A stretch of DNA of 21,808 nucleotides from JACRBT01 sp964474285 (GTDB lineage: Bacteria > Chloroflexota > Dehalococcoidia > Tepidiformales > Tepidiformaceae): assembly GCA_964474285.1 (NCBI GenBank), contig CAYYSD010000040.1, positions 1-21,808 of the forward strand, read 5' to 3'. A model generated the notes under the pieces. That model worked only from the letters and a program-made list of their open reading frames with translations, had not been told where the DNA came from and did not search any database. Numbering within the stretch: the stretch's first letter is position 1; every line of letters starts with the position of its first letter. Made by a program: the position numbers and the translations under genes. This document shows positions 15,226-21,808 of the stretch, one piece after another.

Positions 15226-16170
15226 TTAGCTTCCCCGCGCCAGCCTGCCCAGGAGTTCGAGCGTCGCGCGGAACGACTCGCCGTCACCGAGATTGACGGC
15301 GTCGGCGATGACCTCCCGTGCGCCAGATTCGGGGATGGCTCGAAGGCGCGTGCTCACGGTCTCGGCGTCTCCCGAGATGACAAGGGCATCGTTCATGCGG
15401 TCCGAGAACTCGCCAGGGGCCGCCTCCGGGAAGCCGGCGTCCTGCCACATGGCCGAGTAGAACGGCAGCCGCGGGTAGAAGCCAAACTGGGTCTTTGCGG
15501 CCGCACGTACGGCGCCGGCGTCGGTCGAGACGACGACCGGGACATGCGCCACGATGGGCGGCGCTGGACGCCCGGCTGCGGCCGCCCCTTCGCTCACCGC
15601 TGGCGCGGCGATGCTCTTGATGCTGGTCAACGGCATCACCCAGGAGATGCCTCCGTCCGTCAGTTCGCCCGCGAGCCGGAAGGCGTTATGCCGGAGTGCG
15701 GAGATCATGACTCGCACTTGCGTCGGCCCGGCGATTCGTGCGCTGGCGTTCAGGCGCTTGCCCTTGAAGTCCACTTCCCCGGTCTGGAGCAGCGCGTTGA
15801 GGATGGTGACGTATTCCCGGAGGTGTTCGAGCGGACGCACGAACGGCAGCCCCCACGTTGCTTCGACCGAAGGCTTGTGGCTGGGGCCGACGCCGAGCCG
15901 CAGACGGCCCGGGGCCAGGGAATCGACTGTCATCGCGCCCTGTGCCATGGCCAGCGGGTGCCTCGGGAAGGTGGGCACGATGCTCGTCCCGAACTGGATG
16001 CGCGATGTGCGCGCCGCGGCTGCCGCGAAGATGGCAAACGGGTCGTGGGCAACGCCGCCGACGGTCATCCACGCGACGTCAATGCCGGCTTCTTCCGCCG
16101 CGACAATGCGGTCGACGATGTCCTTCGCTTCCCGTCCGACGATCCGAACGCCTATGGTCAGGCCCTGCAT
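15226..16170 (-). CDS. LLM-class oxidoreductase, probably F420-dependent
   Basis: A 314-residue luciferase-like barrel protein of the bacterial luciferase/F420 family. It carries the standard segments TSIVPTFPRHPLAMAQGA (about 62-79) and LGVGPSHK followed by the RPLEHLREYV helix, which are typical of F420-using members; FMN use cannot be excluded. The substrate is unknown. The ATG at 16170 follows GGAG with 8 bases between. It is divergent from the MFS gene across 99 bases and convergent with the cupin, so it is transcribed alone. Confidence 0.88.
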   Translation of the reverse strand: MQGLTIGVRIVGREAKDIVDRIVAAEEAGIDVAWMTVGGVAHDPFAIFAAAAARTSRIQFGTSIVPTFPRHPLAMAQGAMTVDSLAPGRLRLGVGPSHKPSVEATWGLPFVRPLEHLREYVTILNALLQTGEVDFKGKRLNASARIAGPTQVRVMISALRHNAFRLAGELTDGGISWVMPLTSIKSIAAPAVSEGAAAAGRPAPPIVAHVPVVVSTDAGAVRAAAKTQFGFYPRLPFYSAMWQDAGFPEAAPGEFSDRMNDALVISGDAETVSTRLRAIPESGAREVIADAVNLGDGESFRATLELLGRLARGS

Positions 16171-16198
16171 CCTGATTTCTCCGGTGAGTGATGGGTGC

Positions 16199-16204
16199 AG
16201 CCTA
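16199..16204 (-). promoter_or_regulatory. Possible -10 box of the LLM oxidoreductase gene
   Basis: TAGGCT on the minus strand, 28 bases before the ATG, which would give a leader of about 20 bases containing the GGAG ribosome site. No -35 box is convincing. Confidence 0.3.
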
Positions 16205-16257
16205 CGTTGGCGGAGGTTCGCAGCGCCACTCCTCGTGAGCGCTGGCGGGTGTGCGCG

Positions 16258-16263
16258 TAGAGT
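16258..16263 (+). promoter_or_regulatory. Putative -10 box of the MFS gene, placed for a leaderless transcript
   Basis: TAGAGT ends 6 bases before the GTG at 16270. That is the spacing expected when transcription begins at the start codon. There is no Shine-Dalgarno sequence in the gap. Confidence 0.45.
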
Positions 16264-16269
16264 GGTGCG

Positions 16270-17559
16270 GTGACAGACGCGATGGTGCCCTCCCAGCGCT
16301 TTCCCGCGCCGGACGACGCCACTGCCGAACGTGGATATCGACGCACGACGTTTGCGATCGCCGCCGGGACCGGGCTGGCCAGCTTCGCGATGAACTTCTG
16401 GTGGCCGTTTCTGCCGCTCTATCTCCGTGAACTTGGCGCCACGAGCGACGCAAACGCCCTGTTCTGGGTTGCGGTTGCAACGGCCGTCCAGGGGGTGGCC
16501 CGGCTGGTCAGCGGCCCGTTTTGGGGCGTGCTCTCAGATCGGTATGGCCGCAAGCTCATGTTCGTCCGCGCACTCTTCGCTGCGACGCTGACCACGGTCG
16601 TCGCCGCTGTCGCCCACGCTCCGTGGGTGATTGTGATCTCGCTCGCGATGCAGGGGCTGTTCAGCGGCTTTGTCCCGGCGGCGATCGCCCTGGCCAGCGT
16701 GAGTGTCCCTGACGGCCGGCTCCAGCGAAGCCTTGGCACCGTGACCGGTGGTCAGTACCTGGGGAACACGCTCGGGCCCGCCCTCGGCGCTCTTCTGGCG
16801 ACGACGCTCGGATTTCGCCTGACCATCGTCGCCGGTGCGATGCTGCCCGCGCTGGCGGCAGCCTGGGTTCTCATGGTGGTCCCGCGCGACGTGATCACCC
16901 GCGAGGCTCGGCCCGCGGCGGGAGCGGCCGGTGGCAGCGAAGCGCCCCATCGCGCAATGGGCGGCTTCCCGCGCGAACTCTACGTCGCCATTGGCATGTA
17001 CTTCTGGCTGTTCGCGCTCAACCAGCTGGTGCGCCTCTCAACGCCGATTGCGCTCGAGGACATCGCCGGAGAGGGTGGCGCGCGAGCTGCCTCGGGCATT
17101 GCGTTTACGCTCTCGGGTGCGGCGGCGGTGATCGGGGTGATGGTGCTCGCGCGCTTTTCCAACACGCGTTGGAGCGCCCGGCGTTCGCTGATCATCTTCT
17201 CGCTCGCCGCTGCCGCCGCCCACCCGATGCTGGCGATTGGCGGGTCCGTGCCAGTGTTCATCGCGGGCTTCGTGCTGGTGTCGCTGATCAACGGGGCAGC
17301 GATGCCCGCGACAAACTCGCTCATCGCGCAGTCGGCCCACCCGTCCCGGCGGGGTACCGCCTTTGGACTGGCGAGTTCCGCCCAGGCCGTGGCGTTCATG
17401 GTCGGCCCCATGGCGGCCGCAGGGTTCGCCGCCGTTTCCCTATCCCTTGGCTTTCTCGTCGTGGCCGGGTTGTTTGGCGGACTGGCCGTGATGGTGGCGC
17501 TGCTGCTACGAGACGTGCCTTCCGCCCCCAGGGTCGAGGTCCTGCAATCTGTTTCGTGA
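16270..17559 (+). CDS. Major facilitator superfamily efflux-type transporter
   Basis: A 429-residue integral membrane protein with two six-helix halves joined by a hydrophilic loop at about residues 215-235. The MFS motif A is clear after helix 2 (GVLSDRYGRKLM, about 95-106), and the glycine-rich stretch TGGQYLGNTLGPALGALLA in helix 5 resembles the antiporter motif C of drug exporters. The substrate is not predictable. GTG at 16270 is preferred because of the promoter box next to it; an in-frame ATG at 16282 would shorten it by four residues. It is divergent from the oxidoreductase gene, which may or may not share its function. Confidence 0.9.
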   Translation: MTDAMVPSQRFPAPDDATAERGYRRTTFAIAAGTGLASFAMNFWWPFLPLYLRELGATSDANALFWVAVATAVQGVARLVSGPFWGVLSDRYGRKLMFVRALFAATLTTVVAAVAHAPWVIVISLAMQGLFSGFVPAAIALASVSVPDGRLQRSLGTVTGGQYLGNTLGPALGALLATTLGFRLTIVAGAMLPALAAAWVLMVVPRDVITREARPAAGAAGGSEAPHRAMGGFPRELYVAIGMYFWLFALNQLVRLSTPIALEDIAGEGGARAASGIAFTLSGAAAVIGVMVLARFSNTRWSARRSLIIFSLAAAAAHPMLAIGGSVPVFIAGFVLVSLINGAAMPATNSLIAQSAHPSRRGTAFGLASSAQAVAFMVGPMAAAGFAAVSLSLGFLVVAGLFGGLAVMVALLLRDVPSAPRVEVLQSVS

Positions 17560-17690
17560 ACTCGTTCACATAGCGCCTCGCGAATCCCCCGAAAGCTGGA
17601 CAAGGAACTCCGCCCCGTGCCGGATGGGTGAGTGACCACGGTTCGCGATGCTCTCTTCAACGCGGCAACGGCCGCAGAGGAGAACAACCA

Positions 17691-19952
17691 ATGTCACGGT
17701 TCCTGTCTCCAGCTTCCCTTGCCCGGCGAAGCGCGCAGCACCCCTGGCTGACGCTGGGCGTGTGGGTGCTCGTCATCGTCGCGGCCGTCTTTGCTAGCGG
17801 ACAACTGAAGCTCAATGAAAAGCAGGAGATTCGCGGCGCCGAATCTCAGCGAGCGCTCGAACTGCTCGAAGACCGCGTACGCGGCGACGCCGAGCCCACC
17901 GAAACTATTGTCGTCCAATCAGACGGCTTAACAGTCGACGACCCGGCCTACCGCGCCTACGTCGAGCAACTTACGAACGACCTGCGGGCGCTCACCGGTT
18001 CGGTGAAGTCCGTGGTGTCCTTCTATGAAGTCGGCGACGCCAGTCTCGTCTCCGCCGACCGCACCAAGACCATCCTGCCGGTGACCCTGACGGGCACGAT
18101 CGAGGATTCGATGGACACCATCGACCCGGTTCTTGAGACGCTTGGCGCCCACGATGGCAACGGGTTCACCGTGCTCACCGTTGGCGACGGCTCCCTGAAC
18201 AAGGAGCTCACGGAGCAGTTCGAGAAGGACCTCGCGATGGGCGAGATGATCGGCATCCCGGCCGCGATCGTGGTCCTCATTATCGTCTTCGGCGCCGCTG
18301 TCGCGGCCGGCGTGCCCATCATCCTCAGCATGCTGGGCATTCTCGTCTCGGTCGGCATGACCGCCGTCATCAGCCGCTTCATTGGCGTCAACAGCATGGC
18401 GATGAACATGATCACGATGATCGGCCTTGCAGTCGGCATCGACTACACCCTCTTCATCGTCGAGCGGGTCCGGGAAGAACGGGCACGCGGCCTTTCGAAG
18501 ATCGACAGCATCGTGCTTGCCGGTGATACCGCCAGCCGCGCGGTGCTCTTCTCGGGCATCACCGTCATCATCGCGCTGTCCGGCTTGATCATCGTGCCCG
18601 CAACGGTGTTCCAGTCGCTCTCCATCGGCGCCATCACCGTGGTCGTAGCGGCGGTGGCCATCGCCCTGACGCTGCTCCCGGCGGTGCTCAGCCTGCTCGG
18701 CGACAGGATTAACTGGCTTACGCTTCCTGGCCGCGGCCGCAGGAAGGACGCGAAGGTCGAAGAAGACCCGAACGTCGGCTTCTTCGGCAAGACGACCCAG
18801 GTCGTGATGAAGCACCCGGTCATTGCAGCCGTGAGTGCCTCCGTGCTCCTCATTGCCTGCGCCGTGCCCTACGCCGGCATCAACATCGGTTCGCCCGGTC
18901 TGACCGAATTCCCTGCGAACATGGACTCCGTGAAGGCGTTCAAAGTGCTGGACAGCGACTTCAGCGCCGGCCGTCTCGACCCCGCCGAAGTCGTCATCGA
19001 AGGCGACGTCAACGGCACCGAAGTCCAGGCCGCCATCGCCCGTCTTCGCGGGCGGCTCGCCACCGACCCCGGCTTCGCCGGTGTCTCCGACATCAAGGCG
19101 GGTCCCGCGGGTGACGTGGGCTTCGTCGAAGTCATCATCAACGGCGACAGCACCGGTCCGGATGCGATGGAAGCCCTTCGCCGGCTCCGCGCCGACCACA
19201 TCCCGGCGGCCTTCGCCGGCGTGGAAGCCGACATCTCCGTCGGTGGCGGCACGGCCATCACGGTCGATTACATCGACACCATGCAGGACTACCTCCCGAT
19301 CGTCGTGGGCTTCGTCCTCCTGCTGAGCTTCATCCTGCTGACGCTCGTCTTCCGGTCGATCGTCATCCCGGTGAAGGCGATTGTGATGAACCTGCTCAGC
19401 GTGGGCGCCGCCTACGGTCTCATCGTCCTGGTCTTCCAGGAGGGTGTCGGCACCGGGCTCCTCGGATTCCAGCAGTCCGACAGCATCGCCGCCTTCCTGC
19501 CGGTGTTCCTGTTCGCCGTCCTCTTCGGGCTCTCGATGGACTATCACGTGTTCCTCCTGAGCCGCATCCAGGAGCGCTTCGCTCACACTGGTGACAACTC
19601 GGGCGCGGTCTCCTACGGACTTCGCTCGACGGCCCACATCATCACCGGCGCCGCCGCCATCATGATGGTCGTGTTCGCAGGCTTCGCCGCCGGCGACATG
19701 GTCGAACTGCAGCAGACGGGCTTCGGCCTCGCCGTTGCGGTCCTGCTCGACGCGACTATCGTCCGCTCGATTCTCGTCCCGGCCAGCATGCAGCTCCTGG
19801 GTGCGAAGAACTGGTACTTCCCGGCCTGGCTCGAATGGCTGCCGAAGCTTTCAGTCGAAGGCCCGGCCCACAAGGCCGCCGACCCGGTGGCCGTCCCCAG
19901 CTACGGCTCGTTCGACTACGAATACGCCCCCGGCGCCGCCGGCGGCGAGTGA
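17691..19952 (+). CDS. MMPL family RND-type transporter
   Basis: A 753-residue exporter of the MMPL branch of the RND superfamily, which moves lipids or hydrophobic compounds across the membrane using the proton gradient. The protein is two similar halves, each a membrane helix, an extracytoplasmic porter domain and a bundle of five helices. The proton-relay Asp-Tyr pairs are present in both: Asp251-Tyr252 (GIDYTLFIVER) and Asp617-Tyr618 (FGLSMDYHVFLLSR). ATG at 17691 follows GAGGAG with 8 bases between; an in-frame start at 17628 lacks such a site. Codons end in C very consistently, suggesting good expression. The gene stands alone, ended by a strong hairpin. The cargo is unknown. Confidence 0.93.
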   Translation: MSRFLSPASLARRSAQHPWLTLGVWVLVIVAAVFASGQLKLNEKQEIRGAESQRALELLEDRVRGDAEPTETIVVQSDGLTVDDPAYRAYVEQLTNDLRALTGSVKSVVSFYEVGDASLVSADRTKTILPVTLTGTIEDSMDTIDPVLETLGAHDGNGFTVLTVGDGSLNKELTEQFEKDLAMGEMIGIPAAIVVLIIVFGAAVAAGVPIILSMLGILVSVGMTAVISRFIGVNSMAMNMITMIGLAVGIDYTLFIVERVREERARGLSKIDSIVLAGDTASRAVLFSGITVIIALSGLIIVPATVFQSLSIGAITVVVAAVAIALTLLPAVLSLLGDRINWLTLPGRGRRKDAKVEEDPNVGFFGKTTQVVMKHPVIAAVSASVLLIACAVPYAGINIGSPGLTEFPANMDSVKAFKVLDSDFSAGRLDPAEVVIEGDVNGTEVQAAIARLRGRLATDPGFAGVSDIKAGPAGDVGFVEVIINGDSTGPDAMEALRRLRADHIPAAFAGVEADISVGGGTAITVDYIDTMQDYLPIVVGFVLLLSFILLTLVFRSIVIPVKAIVMNLLSVGAAYGLIVLVFQEGVGTGLLGFQQSDSIAAFLPVFLFAVLFGLSMDYHVFLLSRIQERFAHTGDNSGAVSYGLRSTAHIITGAAAIMMVVFAGFAAGDMVELQQTGFGLAVAVLLDATIVRSILVPASMQLLGAKNWYFPAWLEWLPKLSVEGPAHKAADPVAVPSYGSFDYEYAPGAAGGE

Positions 19953-19976
19953 CTCGAACCGCGGCCCACACCGAAA

Positions 19977-20004
19977 GGCGCCCCCTCCATACGGAGGGGG
20001 CGCC
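19977..20004. terminator. Perfect 12-bp hairpin between MMPL and the small-gene cassette
   Basis: GGCGCCCCCTCC (19977-19988) and its exact complement (19993-20004) flank a 4-base loop. It lies 24 bases after the MMPL stop and 49 bases after the end of the minus-strand gene. A short T run follows only on the minus strand (TTTCGG), so it is better formed as a terminator for that strand, while the stem may also stop MMPL transcription. Confidence 0.75.
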
Positions 20005-20053
20005 ATTGCGCTACTCGGAAGTTGGAAGACCAAGACGACGCTGCCCGAACGAG

Positions 20054-20332
20054 TCAGCTGGCGCGAATCCGTTCGCAGTCCCGCCGCGTGTAATCCTTGG
20101 GATGTGAGTGAGGCACGGAACCATTAGGGAGCACGACCTCATGTACGGTTCCGATGTGTTGGCCATTCGCGGTCTGGAGCTTGACGATTTTTGAGCGGCC
20201 GCCTGCGTACCGAGGATTACGAGCCATCGTGGAATGTGCGACTATTTCTACGAAGAGGCCTTCCGCCCGCTTGCGGTCCATTTCCGCGGCGACCCATTCG
20301 GCCTCAAGTTCGTCCGAGGTGACCTCATCCAT
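20054..20332 (-). CDS. Unrecognised 92-residue protein (cassette gene 1)
   Basis: No family is recognised. The product begins with an acidic, helix-prone stretch (residues 2-24, rich in Glu and Asp) and ends in a basic beta-like part with KIVKLQTANGQHIGTVHEVV (48-67) and HSHPKDYTRR (75-84), a His/Asp/Arg-rich motif that would suit nucleic-acid or metal binding, although that is a guess. ATG at 20332 is chosen because AGGG lies 8 bases upstream; the open frame continues back to 20413. Its ATG shares the palindrome CATG with the start of the opposite gene at 20331. Base composition is less GC-rich than the neighbouring genes, which may indicate acquired DNA. Confidence 0.6.
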   Translation of the reverse strand: MDEVTSDELEAEWVAAEMDRKRAEGLFVEIVAHSTMARNPRYAGGRSKIVKLQTANGQHIGTVHEVVLPNGSVPHSHPKDYTRRDCERIRAS

Positions 20333-20606
20333 GGCCGCATCCCTGATCTCGTTGTTGACGCTTACCGAGGCGGACGTGCAGCGGAGTATCGGTTCGATGA
20401 TCGATAAGCGCACGCGGCCTGACGCGATCGCTGACTACGTGGCGTCCATCGACTGGAGTGGATGCACGGGGGACGAACCTGCTGCGAAGCTCCTTGGGGC
20501 GATTGAGCACCTTTCGACGGAGTTGACCGAGTCAGACATAGATGAGCCAGTCTTCTGGGAGTCGCTGCAGGAGTTGGTTTCGCGGCCGACGGTACGGTCG
20601 GGCTAG
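20331..20606 (+). CDS. Unrecognised 91-residue protein (cassette gene 2)
   Basis: No family is recognised. The sequence is acidic and appears mostly helical: LTLTEADVQRSIGSMID (9-25), an IDWSGCTGDEP turn (40-50), then two more helices (LLGAIEHLSTEL, PVFWESLQELV). Helical acidic small proteins are common among immunity proteins and antitoxins, but no match is claimed. GAGGTGA lies 8 bases before the ATG at 20331, so it has a good ribosome site, and the frame is open back to 20154. The start overlaps cassette gene 1 head to head and the stop overlaps cassette gene 3 tail to tail (CTAG). Confidence 0.6.
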   Translation: MAASLISLLTLTEADVQRSIGSMIDKRTRPDAIADYVASIDWSGCTGDEPAAKLLGAIEHLSTELTESDIDEPVFWESLQELVSRPTVRSG

Positions 20607-20938
20607 GCCCGAACATCGCGCAACCCTTCTCGAACACGCAATCTCACTTCGAAGCGGCTTAACCAAACGACCTTCCCTGCAATGACGTTAACCAGATTCG
20701 CGCCGGCGCGAATAATGGGATCTGGGTCGTCAATGGCCGAACCTGACATCACAGCCTCGAACTGGGTCGCGAAGGATGCGCCGGCAAGGGCACGCACGAT
20801 CTCGGTGCACTCGTCGTTCCTGGTTCGCCACTCTCCTATCCGCTGCGCATGCCCCTGTGCATCGGAGGGCAGAGCTGGCTCCAAGAAGTGCTCCTTCGCA
20901 AAGCGGATCTTGAGTTGGATGACTTCAGAGTCTCGCAC
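20603..20938 (-). CDS. Unrecognised 111-residue protein (cassette gene 3)
   Basis: No family is recognised. The product has a charged N-terminal half (VIQLKIRFAKEHF, RIGEWRTRNDECTEIV) and a C-terminal half alternating short hydrophobic and charged segments (ANLVNVIAGKVVWLSRFEVRL). GTG at 20938 is preferred: AGGGG lies 8 bases upstream, and the rest of the open frame, to 21061, is only the antisense reading of the nrdJ tail. It begins 17 bases after the nrdJ stop on the same strand and could share its transcript. The TAG stop overlaps the stop of cassette gene 2. Confidence 0.55.
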   Translation of the reverse strand: MRDSEVIQLKIRFAKEHFLEPALPSDAQGHAQRIGEWRTRNDECTEIVRALAGASFATQFEAVMSGSAIDDPDPIIRAGANLVNVIAGKVVWLSRFEVRLRVREGLRDVRA

Positions 20939-20954
20939 TACCGAAACCCCTGCC

Positions 20955-21808
20955 TCACCCGCACTTGTTGTAGAAGCACTGGACGCACTGCAGGCAGCCT
21001 TCCTGGTAGATGAGGACCGAGCCGCATTCGGGGCAGCCGACGCCGGAGGCCACGGCTTCACCGTTCTTCTTCGGGAAGCCGTCCACGCCGGTGCTGGGCA
21101 CGAGTTGGTCGACGGGGATCAGCGTCGGCTGGATCGAGGCGCGAGCGCCGTCAAACTTGAGCTCCAGCCAGCGGAAGACGTAGTCGACGATGCTCGTGGC
21201 GAGCGGGATCTGTTTGTTGCTGGTCGGGCCGCTGGGTTCAAAGCGCGAGTTCTTCAGCTTGCTGGCCAGCTCGCTCAGCGGAACGCCGTACTGCAGCGAG
21301 TAGCTCGTGAGCATCGCCACGGTGTCCATCAGGCCGCTGACCGTCGAACCCTGCTTGTTGACGTTGATGAACACTTCGCCCGGCGTCCCGTCGTCGAAGA
21401 GGCCGACGGTCATGTAGCCTTCCTGCTCGCCAACGCGGAACTTGTGGGTGATCGCCTGGCGCTCGTCGGGGAGCTTGCGGCGGATGGGGCCGGACGGCTG
21501 CCGGAGCACGAGTGCCTGCGCCGCCTCGATCGCTTTCTGCGCCTCGGTCTGGTCGTCCGCCTTGTCGGCGTACTTCAGCACCTGGAGGTCACGAGAGCCA
21601 TCGCGGTAGATGGTGATGCCGTTGCAGCCGGTCTCGTAGGCGAGTTCGTAGGCCTTGCGCACATCGTCGACCGACGCCTCGTTGGGGAAGTTGATCGTCT
21701 TGGAGACGGCGTTGTCGGTTCCCTCCTGGAAGGCCGCCTGGGCGCGCACGTGCCACTCGGGCGCGATGTCGATCGCGGTCACGAATACGCGATTCGCCCA
21801 GTCCGGCA
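20955..21808 (-). CDS. nrdJ: B12-dependent (class II) ribonucleotide reductase, C-terminal part
   Basis: Converts ribonucleotides to deoxyribonucleotides with adenosylcobalamin as radical source. Only the last 284 codons are in the window; the frame is open to the right edge and an apparent GTG start at 21782 is internal. The visible part contains TDNAVSKTINFPNEAS and NGITIYRDGSRD, characteristic of the C-terminal barrel strands of NrdJ. It then has the family's C-terminal extension and ends in a Cys-rich tail CPECGS..CLQCVQCFYNKCG, the flexible dithiol segment that re-reduces the active site, which probably also binds zinc. The gene is transcribed toward the small cassette. Confidence 0.95.
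   Translation of the reverse strand, partial: PDWANRVFVTAIDIAPEWHVRAQAAFQEGTDNAVSKTINFPNEASVDDVRKAYELAYETGCNGITIYRDGSRDLQVLKYADKADDQTEAQKAIEAAQALVLRQPSGPIRRKLPDERQAITHKFRVGEQEGYMTVGLFDDGTPGEVFINVNKQGSTVSGLMDTVAMLTSYSLQYGVPLSELASKLKNSRFEPSGPTSNKQIPLATSIVDYVFRWLELKFDGARASIQPTLIPVDQLVPSTGVDGFPKKNGEAVASGVGCPECGSVLIYQEGCLQCVQCFYNKCG

Noticed and set aside
17560..17690. 131-base gap before the MMPL gene as a regulatory region
   Set aside because: Apart from the GAGGAG ribosome site I could not find a -35/-10 pair or operator-like symmetry that stands out.
17928..19637. Long minus-strand open frame of 569 codons opposite the MMPL gene
   Set aside because: It is the antisense of a clear MMPL gene; its composition (very rich in Asp, Glu, His and Arg) and lack of any motif are typical of shadows in GC-rich genes with C-ending codons.
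20939..21061. N-terminal extension of cassette gene 3 into nrdJ
   Set aside because: The extra residues are an out-of-frame reading of the Cys-rich nrdJ tail; GTG at 20938 has its own ribosome site.
1..21808. Search for CRISPR arrays, insertion sequences, phage genes, tRNA or rRNA
   Set aside because: No regularly spaced repeats, transposase motifs or structural RNA sequences were seen by eye; small degenerate elements could be missed.

Overview
The window is GC-rich and densely coded. No rRNA, tRNA, CRISPR array, transposase or phage gene was seen. The gene content suggests a cell-wall-containing, rod-forming bacterium that makes its own histidine and uses a B12-dependent ribonucleotide reductase. 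F420-type luciferase-like oxidoreductase, MMPL and DprE2-like genes, together with promoters placed right against start codons, would fit a Chloroflexota lineage (Tepidiforma or other Dehalococcoidia-like) or a high-GC relative. This placement is an inference from gene content, not from a marker comparison.

Layout. (1) 1-738: the 3' part of a DprE2-like short-chain reductase on the plus strand, closed by a bidirectional hairpin. (2) 819-11213: a long minus-strand block. Read in transcription order it is ligA, then the elongasome cluster mreB-mreC-mreD-mrdA(PBP2)-rodA, then a TolB-like beta-propeller and a membrane-anchored S41 PDZ protease. The mreC/mreD and mrdA/rodA stop-start overlaps, and the 4-base gap between mreD and mrdA, point to one coupled transcript for cell-wall elongation. 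(3) 11293-14784: a plus-strand run of hisH-hisA-hisF, a PTP-fold protein with an altered active site, and a stand-alone RibD-type reductase. ligA and hisH diverge from a compact promoter region. (4) 14827-17559: a small cupin, a convergent F420-type oxidoreductase and a divergent MFS transporter. (5) 17691-19952: a complete MMPL/RND transporter followed by a perfect 12-bp hairpin. (6) 20054-20938: three small unrecognised genes packed so tightly that two share a start palindrome (CATG) and two share a stop palindrome (CTAG). (7) 20955-21808: the C-terminal part of nrdJ, running off the right edge.

How they work together. MreB, MreC, MreD, PBP2 and RodA form the Rod complex that inserts peptidoglycan along the cell side wall. 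HisH and HisF form imidazole glycerol phosphate synthase, which acts on the product of HisA. The most unusual parts are the three-gene cassette at 20054-20938, the degenerate phosphatase downstream of hisF, and the apparently leaderless GTG starts of hisH and the MFS gene.
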